DNA of 54,789 nt from Chitinophaga pinensis. Lineage in GTDB: Bacteria > Bacteroidota > Bacteroidia > M30B66. Location of the stretch: contig CAMCXT010000020.1 in NCBI GenBank assembly GCA_945883545.1, positions 1-54,789 on the forward strand, written 5' to 3'. Both the position numbers and the translations under genes were made by a program. This document shows, one piece after another, positions 40,325 to 48,709 of this stretch. How positions within the stretch are numbered: position 1 is the stretch's first letter; every line of letters starts with the position of its first letter. The notes beneath the pieces were generated by a model that saw only the letters and a program-made list of their open reading frames with translations, was not told the origin of the DNA and did no database searches.

Positions 40325-40996
40325 CTATAGATCATCTAAAGAGACGATTCCTTGTTTCAATGCGAAATGAAAGAGTCCGACGGCATTCTTACTACCAGTC
40401 TTTTCTAATAAACTCATCTTGTATTTCTTTACTGATGAAGAACTTAAAAACAATTTAGCAGCAGTTTCTTCTACCGACATTTGCATACAAACACATTTCA
40501 AAACTTCAATTTCACGGTCATTTAAAAGGATGATATTCTTTTGAACTTCTACCTGAACTGTGATAGGATTGTATAAAATGCGCGCAATAGCTGAGGTGAA
40601 ATACTCAAAACCATCAGCTACCATATCCAAGGCTTTCGTTAATTCAGCAAACCGGATATTCTTCAGAATAAAACCAGAAATCCCTATACCGATTAATTCC
40701 TTCAATGCAGTCTCATCTTCTATTTGAGTAAGGATTACCACTTTTTGATCAGGATACAAATGCCTCATTTGCCGAAGAGTTTCAACACCATCCATGTTTG
40801 GCATAAGTAAATCCAATAAAATTATATCCCAAGCACTGATTTCTAGAATCTGCAACAATTCTGAACCTCCTTCAACTTCTGAAATTTTACCGGCTCTTGG
40901 CCAACTTTTAATCAGACTCGTTAATCCTTCGCGAAACAATGGTTGATCATCTACAACCAACACATTATATTTTTCTAATTCGATTGCTGATTCCAT
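40325..40996 (-). CDS. NarL/FixJ-type response regulator (orphan)
   Basis: 223 residues. Receiver domain with all key residues: acidic pair D16-D17 (VLVVDDQ), phosphoacceptor D62 in LLDLLMPNMDG, T90 and K112 (GFILKN). The C-terminal LuxR-type helix-turn-helix (about 155-215) shows LNDREIEVLKCVCMQMSVEE and AAKLFLSSSSVKKYKMSLLEK, where the usual family stretch is intact. The sensor kinase partner is not adjacent. Regulation of neighbouring genes is possible but not shown. Its own upstream region contains no clear promoter element. Confidence 0.93.
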   Translation of the reverse strand: MESAIELEKYNVLVVDDQPLFREGLTSLIKSWPRAGKISEVEGGSELLQILEISAWDIILLDLLMPNMDGVETLRQMRHLYPDQKVVILTQIEDETALKELIGIGISGFILKNIRFAELTKALDMVADGFEYFTSAIARILYNPITVQVEVQKNIILLNDREIEVLKCVCMQMSVEETAAKLFLSSSSVKKYKMSLLEKTGSKNAVGLFHFALKQGIVSLDDL

Positions 40997-41123
40997 TCTA
41001 TTATTATAATATAATCAAGCTGAAGGCTGATTCAGGTTTATCGTGTAAGTAGATTGTCCATTTACGACAACCTCCAAAATAAAAAACAATTAGTTAAAAA
41101 AAACAATAACAATTACAGCGCAA

Positions 41124-42362
41124 CTAATTTTGTCGAAATGGATGTCGCTGAATCCAAGTTTCAGGTGCAGTACTTCCGGCCATCATGCATGCCAAGCCAT
41201 TTAGCAGTGGGTTCTTTAATTTCATATAAACTGATAAATCGACTGGAATTGCACCAACTGTGCTTTTAATCTCCATCGCTGTTCGACCTAAATCTAACAA
41301 TTCAACGCGCGACAGAATCGCATCTTCTACATATTGATACAACATGTTTAAATACAATGAATGAGATTTGTTTGTATCATAATTTAACCCGATCAAATGT
41401 GCGTCAGCGCGCTTCTGATCCAAAAGCATTGTGCTAAACCCAACCAATTGACCATTTTGCAACCAAGCATTGAAAATGAACTTATCGGATTCCAACATCG
41501 ATAAATTAAGAAAATAGTCTTCATTTACCTTTTGAAGTCTAAACCTTGCACGTTGGTAAACCTGTTGATACAGATTCATGATATCATTAATATGTTCAGC
41601 GACTTGTTGACTATTCCACCTTTGAACAACCAACTCTCTGCCTTTCTTTCTTGCAGCTTTTGCCCGAATTCTATACTTTGACCCCATTGCAGCGATATAG
41701 TCGCTGAAACTCTCCCATTGCGGCATAATTTGCATCTGCATAACAGGCAAGGCCTGAGTGGATGTAAAATTATCTCGACGCCACAGTAAATCCATTTGGT
41801 CTGATTTCCCATTCAAATCCTTCACCAATAAGATCGAATATGGATCCAGTTCGCTTTCAATAAATTGAATTAACTGCTGCCAAACCGAAAGCTGCTGCTT
41901 TTCAGTTAGTGTTTCAATAAAAAACAATCCGTAAGGTCCACTCACCTGGCAATTTCCAGCGATCAGCACTTTCAGGCTTTTCGATTTTGCACCCAACAAT
42001 CCTTTCAACAAACTTTCCAATTTGATCGTCCATGAACTGTCGGCCGAAAACAATCTGCCCAATTCATTCAGTTTCTCTCGATTTAAATGTAATTCTTGGA
42101 AACATCCTGCAGCAATTAACTTCCCGTCTATAAAAATTTGTGGATAAATAAACTTTCCAAATTCACCAGAAGTTTTCGATAATGCTACCAAATAAGCATA
42201 TGAACCATAAATTCCAAACACATCTACATCATAAATGCTTGGATCTGGAAAATCAGCAACCTTTATCTCAATAGGAAGGTGAAACTCAACTGCGCCCGAT
42301 TCTTGATTCGGACTACAGTTAAATAAGGTACGCGCTTTCTTTCCGACTTTATTCAAGGTCAT
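41124..42362 (-). CDS. GNAT/FemAB-like acyltransferase superfamily protein
   Basis: 412 residues from the ATG at 42362 (MTLNKVGKKARTLFNC); the frame before it starts only with TTG. The C-terminal half (about 210-390) shows the pattern of double-GNAT FemAB/DUF482-like proteins: SFSDYIAAMGSKYRIRAKAA, LYQQVYQRARFRLQKVNEDYF, AWLQNGQLVGFSTMLLD, LNYDTNKSHSLYLNMLYQYV and LLDLGRTAMEIKSTVGA. The first half looks like a distant second GNAT-like domain. Such proteins attach an aminoacyl or acyl group to cell-wall or polymer precursors. Substrate unknown; it is divergent from the adenine deaminase gene. Confidence 0.75.
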   Translation of the reverse strand: MTLNKVGKKARTLFNCSPNQESGAVEFHLPIEIKVADFPDPSIYDVDVFGIYGSYAYLVALSKTSGEFGKFIYPQIFIDGKLIAAGCFQELHLNREKLNELGRLFSADSSWTIKLESLLKGLLGAKSKSLKVLIAGNCQVSGPYGLFFIETLTEKQQLSVWQQLIQFIESELDPYSILLVKDLNGKSDQMDLLWRRDNFTSTQALPVMQMQIMPQWESFSDYIAAMGSKYRIRAKAARKKGRELVVQRWNSQQVAEHINDIMNLYQQVYQRARFRLQKVNEDYFLNLSMLESDKFIFNAWLQNGQLVGFSTMLLDQKRADAHLIGLNYDTNKSHSLYLNMLYQYVEDAILSRVELLDLGRTAMEIKSTVGAIPVDLSVYMKLKNPLLNGLACMMAGSTAPETWIQRHPFRQN

Positions 42363-42549
42363 ACTTTCTACAAGCAAAAATCAATTCTTTCAGGAATATG
42401 ACTCCTATAATATCGAAGAATAACACGAGCAAACTTCTAATGTTTTGTATTGCAACGAATTAATTATTCAACTCCAAACTGTCAATCAGTGAAATTTTGT
42501 CAGTTTACTCGCTTTTGCAGATTCTCGTGAAAAATTGCACCTTGCCAAC

Positions 42550-44196
42550 ATGCAGCAAAACTTTCGAATTTTCGCACATACCATCAATATAGTAAACAAT
42601 ACTACCTTTCCCTGCGAAGTCATTGTTGGAAATGGTAAAATTGTTTCAATTGAGCCTTGCAACAAAGATTTGTGTAGCACCTACATTCTTCCAGGTTTTA
42701 TAGACGCTCATGTGCACATCGAAAGTAGCCTATTGGTGCCATCTGAATTTGCGCGAATGGCAGTATTGCACGGCATGGTTGGAACTGTTTCAGATCCACA
42801 TGAAATTGCCAATGTGCTTGGTGTTAAAGGTGTTGAATATATGCTTGAAATTGCTGCTCAGGTTCCATTTCATTTTTTCTTCGGTGCTCCATCTTGTGTT
42901 CCTGCTACTCAATTTGAAACTGCAGGCGCTACGCTGGATGTTGATGCGGTAAATAAACTGTTGCTCCGATCCGACATTTGGTATCTCGCCGAAATGATGA
43001 ACTATCCTGGTGTTATTCACCGCGACCCAGATGTGATGGCGAAAATCGCCTTAGCTCATCAATACCACAAACCTGTGGATGGACATGCACCAGGTTTACG
43101 TGGAAACGATATGAAACTTTATGTTTCAGCGGGAATTGTTACCGACCATGAGTGCTTTACACTCGATGAAGCAATCGAAAAAATAAATGCTGGAATGATT
43201 ATCCAAATCAGAGAAGGCAGTGCAGCTCGAAATTTCGAAGCTTTACATCCGCTGTTGAAATTGTATCCAAACAAAGTGATGTTTTGCAGCGACGATAAAC
43301 ATCCCGACAGCTTAATGGAAGGCCACATCAACCTTTTGGTAAAACGCGCACTTGCTCTGAATTACGATTTATATGATGTACTAAGAGCTGCATCCCTCCA
43401 TGCTAGAGACCACTACAAACTTCCAGTAGGCATGCTCCAGGTAGGGGATCCAGCAGATTTCATAGAGATCGATAATCCTCAATCGTTTAATATTCTTCGT
43501 ACTTGGATTCGTGGAGAATGTGTTGCAGAAAATGGAAAGTCAAATATCAATAGTGTTCACCCAAGAATCATAAATCATTTCATCGAAAGAGAAATAGATC
43601 CGACAGAAATTGAAATTACAGCAACAGAACAATCATTTTTATATGCAATTGAAGCTTTCGAGGGGCAACTCATCACGGGATCTTTCAAATTTCCGCATGG
43701 GAAAAAGCTAGGCGAAAAAATTACTTCATTCCCAAAGGAAGATGTTCTGAAAATAGTGGTTGTAAATCGGTATGAAAACAAACCGCCAGCTGTGGCTTTT
43801 ATCAAAAACCTCGGACTAAAAACTGGTGCTTTCGCATCTACCGTTGCACATGATAGCCATAACATTATTGCTGCAGGCTGTGATGATGAATCTATTTTAA
43901 AAGCGATACAATTATTAATGGAAAGCAACGGAGGATTAGCTGCAGTGAACGAATTGGAAAATTGTGTTTTGCCTTTGCCAGTTGCTGGCTTGATGAGCAA
44001 CCTTGATGCATGGAAAATCGCTGATGAGTATATTCAGATCGACCAGTTTGTGAAAGAAAAACTAGGAAGTCCGCTTAGAGCGCCATTTATGACGCTTTCG
44101 TTTATGGCACTGCTGGTTATTCCAGAATTAAAATTGAGCGACAAAGGGCTATTTGATGGAAAAAACTTTAGATTTTGTAGTCCGTTCTTGGCTTAA
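42550..44196 (+). CDS. ade: Adenine deaminase
   Basis: 548 residues from the ATG at 42550 (MQQNFRIFAHTINIVNN); a TTG at 42535 is rejected. Amidohydrolase fold with metal ligands in PGFIDAHVHIESS, the conserved SDPHEIANVLG, and VDGHAPGLRG; SDDKHPDSLMEGHI supplies the late Asp. The C-terminal domain (about 360-548) carries VAHDSHNIIAAGCDDES, typical of Ade. It turns adenine into hypoxanthine and ammonia for purine salvage. Metal is usually Mn or Fe. Convergent with the small membrane protein gene by a few overlapping bases at the stops; no obvious operon. Length fits the family (about 540-590). Confidence 0.95.
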   Translation: MQQNFRIFAHTINIVNNTTFPCEVIVGNGKIVSIEPCNKDLCSTYILPGFIDAHVHIESSLLVPSEFARMAVLHGMVGTVSDPHEIANVLGVKGVEYMLEIAAQVPFHFFFGAPSCVPATQFETAGATLDVDAVNKLLLRSDIWYLAEMMNYPGVIHRDPDVMAKIALAHQYHKPVDGHAPGLRGNDMKLYVSAGIVTDHECFTLDEAIEKINAGMIIQIREGSAARNFEALHPLLKLYPNKVMFCSDDKHPDSLMEGHINLLVKRALALNYDLYDVLRAASLHARDHYKLPVGMLQVGDPADFIEIDNPQSFNILRTWIRGECVAENGKSNINSVHPRIINHFIEREIDPTEIEITATEQSFLYAIEAFEGQLITGSFKFPHGKKLGEKITSFPKEDVLKIVVVNRYENKPPAVAFIKNLGLKTGAFASTVAHDSHNIIAAGCDDESILKAIQLLMESNGGLAAVNELENCVLPLPVAGLMSNLDAWKIADEYIQIDQFVKEKLGSPLRAPFMTLSFMALLVIPELKLSDKGLFDGKNFRFCSPFLA

Positions 44197-44456
44197 TTGC
44201 TTGTAAATAATATTCCTGCGGCAGCTATTGCGACAACAGCGTGAACAATTAGCCAAGCCTTTTGCCATTTTTTTCTGTCTTTCCAAGTTATTTTCTGATC
44301 GAAAGGATCGAAGACGAGTGCAATGCTGAAATTAATTACAAACTGACTCAGATCGTTCGAAAAAAGGAGGAAATAAATCCCAAAAGCTACAAAGCCCGCG
44401 TAGAGAATTTTAAAAAACTGAACGCTGCAATCTTTTGCTGGTTTATCGGTTACCAT
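44193..44456 (-). CDS. Small two-helix membrane protein of unknown function
   Basis: 87 residues. Two hydrophobic segments, YAGFVAFGIYFLLFSND and AWLIVHAVVAIAAAGILF, with a third short one (FVINFSIALVFDPFD). The loop WKDRKKWQKAW is basic and likely cytoplasmic. I do not recognise a named family, though small proteins like this are common in Bacteroidota. The stop overlaps that of the adenine deaminase gene on the opposite strand by 4 bases, so the two are convergent. The start at 44456 (ATG) gives a sensible N-terminus. Confidence 0.65.
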   Translation of the reverse strand: MVTDKPAKDCSVQFFKILYAGFVAFGIYFLLFSNDLSQFVINFSIALVFDPFDQKITWKDRKKWQKAWLIVHAVVAIAAAGILFTSN

Positions 44457-44794
44457 AAATCATTTTTCAAAATTAAGTATCGACGTTTTAAATAACCTTA
44501 CAAGCATTTCAAAAAAAACACCTTTTTATTTTAAATACAGGCATTACAGAAGAAAAAACAATCTAAGCCAACAGATAATGTAAGAGATCGAGCAAAATCT
44601 GATGCTATTTTCAAAGTCTGCTGCTACATAATTTAATGGTCTGCCAGATCCTGCAAACGATTGCAAATCGACTAGAAAAATGAAGCAATTAACAAGTGTT
44701 AAAAAGTTTATTGAAGCGATGACATAAACCAGTAATAATTCAATGTTAAGAAGATAATACTTTCATTAAGTTTGCAACAGATTTAATGTACGGA
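44457..44794. other. 338-base intergenic region upstream of purH
   Basis: AT-rich, between the small membrane protein gene (minus) and purH (plus). Only the purH -7 element at its right end is definable. No PurR-like operator, riboswitch fold or small RNA can be claimed by eye. Confidence 0.45.
44767..44774 (+). promoter_or_regulatory. Bacteroidota -7 element (TAAGTTTG) for purH and possibly the rod-shape genes
   Basis: An exact TAnnTTTG match followed by C. It ends 11 bases before an ATG at 44786 and 20 bases before the ATG at 44795 that I prefer. No good -33 is present. Confidence 0.55.
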
Positions 44795-46291
44795 ATGTCA
44801 GATCAGAAACCGATCAAAAGCGCCCTCATTTCAGTTTACTACAAAGATGGTCTTGAACCCATTGCCCGGGAATTGTCGCGGCAGGGTGTAACAATTTACT
44901 CAACCGGAGGAACTCAAGATTTCTTGGAAGCCTTAGGGATTGAAATTCAAGCAGTTGAAGACCTCACCTCCTACCCTTCTATTTTGGGTGGTCGGGTGAA
45001 AACATTGCATCCAAAAGTTTTTGGAGGAATCTTAGGAAGACGTGAAGAAGCCAACGATTTAGCACAACTCGAACAATACGAAATTCCTGAAATCGATTTG
45101 GTGATTGTTGATCTTTATCCGTTCACCGAAACCCTCGCTTCAGGAGCTTCAGAAGAAGAGATCATCGAGAAAATCGACATCGGCGGAGTGAGCTTGATTC
45201 GTGCAGCAGCTAAAAACTTTAGCGATGTTGTGATCATTTCATCCCGCAAGCAATACGATTGGATCGAAAATATTCTCGTTTCACAAGCTGGTAAAACTAC
45301 GCTTGCACAAAGAAAAACAGCTGCTTCCGCTGCATTTGCTGTAACATCCGAATACGATACTGCTATTGCTTCATGGTTTTCAGGTGCCGAAGAAAGAAAA
45401 GTGCTTCGATACGGCGAAAATCCTCATCAACAAGCAAGTTTTACCGGTCGTTTAAGCGATGTAGTTGAGCAACTTCATGGCAAGGATCTTTCCTACAACA
45501 ACTTGCTCGATGTAGATGCAGCCCTTCGATTAATTGCTGATTTCCCAGGCGCTGGATGCGCTGTGATTAAACACAACAATGCTTGCGGTGCCGCTGTAGA
45601 TGCAGACCAGTTTCAAGCTTGGAAAAAATCTCTTGCAGGCGATCCTCTATCAGCATTTGGTGGTATTTTCATCTTTAACACCACAGTTGAAGCAGAAACC
45701 GCTGCCGACACAGATAAATTGTTCTTCGAAATCATCATCGCTCCAGGATATTCTGATGAAGCCCTCGAAATTTTAAAAGGCAAAAAGAATCGGATCATCC
45801 TAAAAAGCAAAGCCTTCATTCGTCCTGAAATGGAAAGAAGAAGTTTGCTTAACGGCGTTTTAGAACAAGAACCAGATCTACGCACAGAATCATCAGCTGA
45901 TTTTAAATCAGTAACCAATATCAAGTCAAATCCAGCGTTAAACCTGGATCTTGAATTTGCTTCTGTTTTGGTAAAACACACCAAATCAAATGCAATCACA
46001 ATAGTAAAAAACCAGCAGTTGCTGGCCAGTGGTACCGGACAAACTTCCAGAGTTGATGCGCTCAAACAAGCTGTTGAAAAAGCAGGTCGTATGGGCTTCA
46101 CCACCGAAGGAGCAGTATTGGCATCCGATGCATTTTTCCCATTCCCCGATTGTGTTGAACTTTCAGCAGAAGCTGGAATTTCAGCCATCATTCAACCGGG
46201 TGGATCGGTTAAAGACCAGGATTCTATTGATGCAGCAAATCGCCTCAATATCTGCATGGTAACTACAGGAATCAGACATTTTAAACACTAA
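44795..46291 (+). CDS. purH: Bifunctional AICAR formyltransferase/IMP cyclohydrolase
   Basis: 498 residues from the ATG at 44795 (MSDQKPIKSALISVYYKDGL), which fits relatives better than the ATG three codons earlier. The N-terminal MGS-like IMP cyclohydrolase domain shows YSTGGTQDFLEALGI and SILGGRVKTLHPKVFGGIL. The AICAR transformylase domain begins around residue 195 and has RYGENPHQ, KHNNACGAA (catalytic Lys-His), DPLSAFGGI, and a C-terminal DAFFPFPDCVELSAEAG. It catalyses the last two steps of IMP synthesis, using 10-formyl-tetrahydrofolate. mreB starts 20 bases after its stop, so a shared transcript with the rod-shape genes is possible. Confidence 0.96.
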   Translation: MSDQKPIKSALISVYYKDGLEPIARELSRQGVTIYSTGGTQDFLEALGIEIQAVEDLTSYPSILGGRVKTLHPKVFGGILGRREEANDLAQLEQYEIPEIDLVIVDLYPFTETLASGASEEEIIEKIDIGGVSLIRAAAKNFSDVVIISSRKQYDWIENILVSQAGKTTLAQRKTAASAAFAVTSEYDTAIASWFSGAEERKVLRYGENPHQQASFTGRLSDVVEQLHGKDLSYNNLLDVDAALRLIADFPGAGCAVIKHNNACGAAVDADQFQAWKKSLAGDPLSAFGGIFIFNTTVEAETAADTDKLFFEIIIAPGYSDEALEILKGKKNRIILKSKAFIRPEMERRSLLNGVLEQEPDLRTESSADFKSVTNIKSNPALNLDLEFASVLVKHTKSNAITIVKNQQLLASGTGQTSRVDALKQAVEKAGRMGFTTEGAVLASDAFFPFPDCVELSAEAGISAIIQPGGSVKDQDSIDAANRLNICMVTTGIRHFKH

Positions 46292-46293
46292 AT

Positions 46294-46300
46294 AAGGAGA
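46294..46300 (+). promoter_or_regulatory. Shine-Dalgarno-like sequence before mreB
   Basis: AAGGAGA lies 11 bases before the mreB ATG. Strong SD-like sequences are otherwise nearly absent from the start regions in this window, as expected for Bacteroidota. It may help translation of mreB from a purH transcript; the use is not proven. Confidence 0.4.
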
Positions 46301-46311
46301 TATAACAGACA

Positions 46312-47334
46312 ATGGGTTTGTTCAATTTTTTCAGCCAGGAAATAGCGATTGACCTTGGAACGGCCAATACGATCATTATTCATAACGATAAAGTAGTTGT
46401 GGATGAACCTTCTATTGTTGCCATCGAAAGGTCCACTGGTAAAGTAATCGCCGTGGGCAAGCAAGCTCAACAGATGCATGGTAAAACACACGAGAATATC
46501 AAGACAATTAGACCGCTAAAGGACGGTGTAATTGCAGATTTCAATGCTGCGGAGCACATGATCAGAGGAATGATCAAAATGATCAATCCAAATAGAAAAA
46601 TATTTTCGCCTTCCTTGGTGATGGTAATTTGTATTCCATCAGGAATCACTGAAGTTGAAAAGCGCGCTGTGCGTGACTCTGCCGAACATGCAGGAGCAAA
46701 AGAAGTATACCTCATCCACGAACCTATGGCTGCTGCAATTGGTATCGGTATCGACGTGGAAGAACCAATGGGGAATATGATTATCGACATCGGAGGTGGT
46801 ACTTCTGAAATTGCAGTTATCGCCTTAGGCGGAATTGTTTGCGATAAATCAATCCGTGTTGCAGGTGATGATTTCACTTCGGATATTGAAGATTACATGC
46901 GTCGTCAGCACAATATCCACATTGGAGAACGTACAGCAGAACGCATCAAAATTGAGGTAGGTGCTGCACTAACAGAAATCGACAATCCGCCACCTGATTT
47001 TGCAGTACACGGTCGCGATATGATGACTGGTATTCCAAAGGAAATCATGGTTTCTTACCAAGAAATTGCACATTGTCTCGACAAGTCAATTGCGAAAATT
47101 GAAACAGCGATTTTGAATGCCCTTGAAATGACGCCACCAGAACTTTCTGCAGATATTTACCGCACAGGTATTTACCTAGCAGGTGGAGGTTCGATGCTTC
47201 GTGGGCTCGACAAACGAATTTCTGCTAGAACGAAACTTCCGGTGTATATCGCCGAAGATCCACTCCGTGCAGTTGCGCGTGGTACAGGTATCGCGTTAAA
47301 GAATCGCGATAAGTTCAAGTTCCTGATTCGCTGA
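46312..47334 (+). CDS. mreB: Rod shape-determining protein MreB
   Basis: 340 residues, the usual size. Bacterial actin: it polymerises under the inner membrane and positions the cell-wall elongation machinery. Nucleotide-binding motifs are intact: EIAIDLGTANTIIIHN (phosphate 1), MIIDIGGGTSEIAVIALGG (phosphate 2) and IYLAGGGSMLRGLDKRI (adenosine). The N-terminal MGLFNFFSQE provides a short amphipathic membrane-binding stretch. First of the mreB-mreC-mreD-mrdA-rodA set. It has an SD-like sequence upstream. Confidence 0.97.
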   Translation: MGLFNFFSQEIAIDLGTANTIIIHNDKVVVDEPSIVAIERSTGKVIAVGKQAQQMHGKTHENIKTIRPLKDGVIADFNAAEHMIRGMIKMINPNRKIFSPSLVMVICIPSGITEVEKRAVRDSAEHAGAKEVYLIHEPMAAAIGIGIDVEEPMGNMIIDIGGGTSEIAVIALGGIVCDKSIRVAGDDFTSDIEDYMRRQHNIHIGERTAERIKIEVGAALTEIDNPPPDFAVHGRDMMTGIPKEIMVSYQEIAHCLDKSIAKIETAILNALEMTPPELSADIYRTGIYLAGGGSMLRGLDKRISARTKLPVYIAEDPLRAVARGTGIALKNRDKFKFLIR

Positions 47335-47355
47335 GTCGCTTAAAGGAAATTCGCT

Positions 47356-48186
47356 ATGCGGAACTTTATCCTGATCATCAGAAAGTACAATTTCTTTATT
47401 GTTTTTCTTTTGCTACAGGGCCTCTCGATGTATTTGCTGATAAATAACAATACCTATCAGCGTGAAGCAGTTGTTTCAACTTCAAATGAAGTGGTAGGAG
47501 AAATCTATTCTGCTTACTCTGATGTTACCGATTACCTTACTTTAGGAATCACCAACCGATTGCTGGCTGAGGAAAACGCACGTTTAAGACGAGCCGATTC
47601 AACTTCCTTTTACGACTCCGATTTCAAGTTGATGAAAGTGAACGACACCATCGGATTTCAGCAATATGAATACATCACCGCCAAAGTGATCAACAACAGT
47701 GTAACGAAAGTCAACAATTACATCACATTAGATGCTGGTTACAACAAAGGCGTTCGAAAAGATATGTCGGTGATTTCATCCAATGGTGTTGTAGGAATTG
47801 TGAAAGATGTGAGCGAGCATTTCTGCACTGTAATGTCGATGCTGAACAGTAAAACTAGAATTTCCACCATGATTAAAAAGAATGGTTATTTCGGTTCTAC
47901 CATCTGGTCTGGAAGTTCGCCAATGATGGCCAATTTGCTCGACATCCCTAGCCACGCCAAAGTGAATGTTGGAGATACGATCGTTACAACATCCTTCTCG
48001 ATTTACCCGAAAAACATCATGGTTGGTAGAGTTGCGGAAATTGGAACATCGGGAGAAAGCTTCAAAGAGATCAAAGTGCGGTTATCAACCGACTTCCAGA
48101 ATATATCTTACGTTTACATAGTGCGCGATATTTTAAAAATAGAACGCGATACCCTCGAAGCCAGAACAGTAGCCAATGATCAGTGA
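47356..48186 (+). CDS. mreC: Rod shape-determining protein MreC
   Basis: 276 residues. A cytoplasmic tail and one membrane helix (FFIVFLLLQGLSMYLLIN, about 13-31) lead to a periplasmic coiled coil (YLTLGITNRLLAEENARLR) and two beta domains (YITAKVINNSVTKVNNYITL, KGVRKDMSVISSNGVVGIVK, VGDTIVTTSFS). MreC links the MreB filament to PBP2 and RodA in the elongasome. It starts 21 bases after mreB and overlaps mreD by 11 bases. Length is near that of other Bacteroidota MreC. Confidence 0.95.
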   Translation: MRNFILIIRKYNFFIVFLLLQGLSMYLLINNNTYQREAVVSTSNEVVGEIYSAYSDVTDYLTLGITNRLLAEENARLRRADSTSFYDSDFKLMKVNDTIGFQQYEYITAKVINNSVTKVNNYITLDAGYNKGVRKDMSVISSNGVVGIVKDVSEHFCTVMSMLNSKTRISTMIKKNGYFGSTIWSGSSPMMANLLDIPSHAKVNVGDTIVTTSFSIYPKNIMVGRVAEIGTSGESFKEIKVRLSTDFQNISYVYIVRDILKIERDTLEARTVANDQ

Positions 48187-48709
48187 TTTATTTGCCAATT
48201 TTTTCAGGTTCTTCCTGTTGCTGTTTGTTCAGGTTTTGGTACTTGATCAAATCGAGATTTCAGGTCCTGTAAATGGCTATTTCAATGCCTACCTTTACAT
48301 ACTATTTTTGTTGATGCTTCCTGTAAACATCAATCGTTTACTGCTGCTGCTGCTGTGTTTCATCACAGGAATCAGCATCGATATGTTCACGGGAACTGCA
48401 GGCATGCATGCATCCGCTTGCTTAATTCTCGGGCTCATTCGTCCAGGATTTTTAAACCTCATCGCTCCTCGCGAGGGATATGAATCAACCCTTCGGTTAA
48501 CAATTCAAAGCATGGGTGGAAGCACATTTTTGGTGTACGCCGGAGTGCTCACTTTTGTACATCACTTGAGTTTGTTTATCCTCGAAGCATTCAACTTCCT
48601 GAATTTCTTTGATTTGTTGCTGCGTGTCATCACCTGCAGTATATTTACGATGCTGCTGATCGTAATGAGCCAGGTACTTTCACAACGCAGCAAGGAGGTT
48701 GAAGGATGA
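48176..48709 (+). CDS. mreD: Rod shape-determining protein MreD
   Basis: 177 residues with five or six membrane segments (RFFLLLFVQVLVLDQIEI, YLYILFLLMLPVNINRLLLL, LLCFITGISIDMFTGTAGMH, and further C-terminal helices). The LxxFxxGxxxDxxxG pattern, here FITGISIDMFTGTAGMHAS, is the conserved part of the Bacteroidota MreD type. It is assigned by this, by topology and by position between mreC (11-base overlap) and the PBP2 gene (4-base ATGA overlap). MreD is an integral membrane partner in the elongation complex. Confidence 0.88.
   Translation: MISDLFANFFRFFLLLFVQVLVLDQIEISGPVNGYFNAYLYILFLLMLPVNINRLLLLLLCFITGISIDMFTGTAGMHASACLILGLIRPGFLNLIAPREGYESTLRLTIQSMGGSTFLVYAGVLTFVHHLSLFILEAFNFLNFFDLLLRVITCSIFTMLLIVMSQVLSQRSKEVEG

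Noticed and set aside
45613-46191. Long minus-strand frame opposite purH (192 residues)
   Set aside because: Ser/Ala-rich shadow of the purH coding strand, with no motif; purH is unambiguous.
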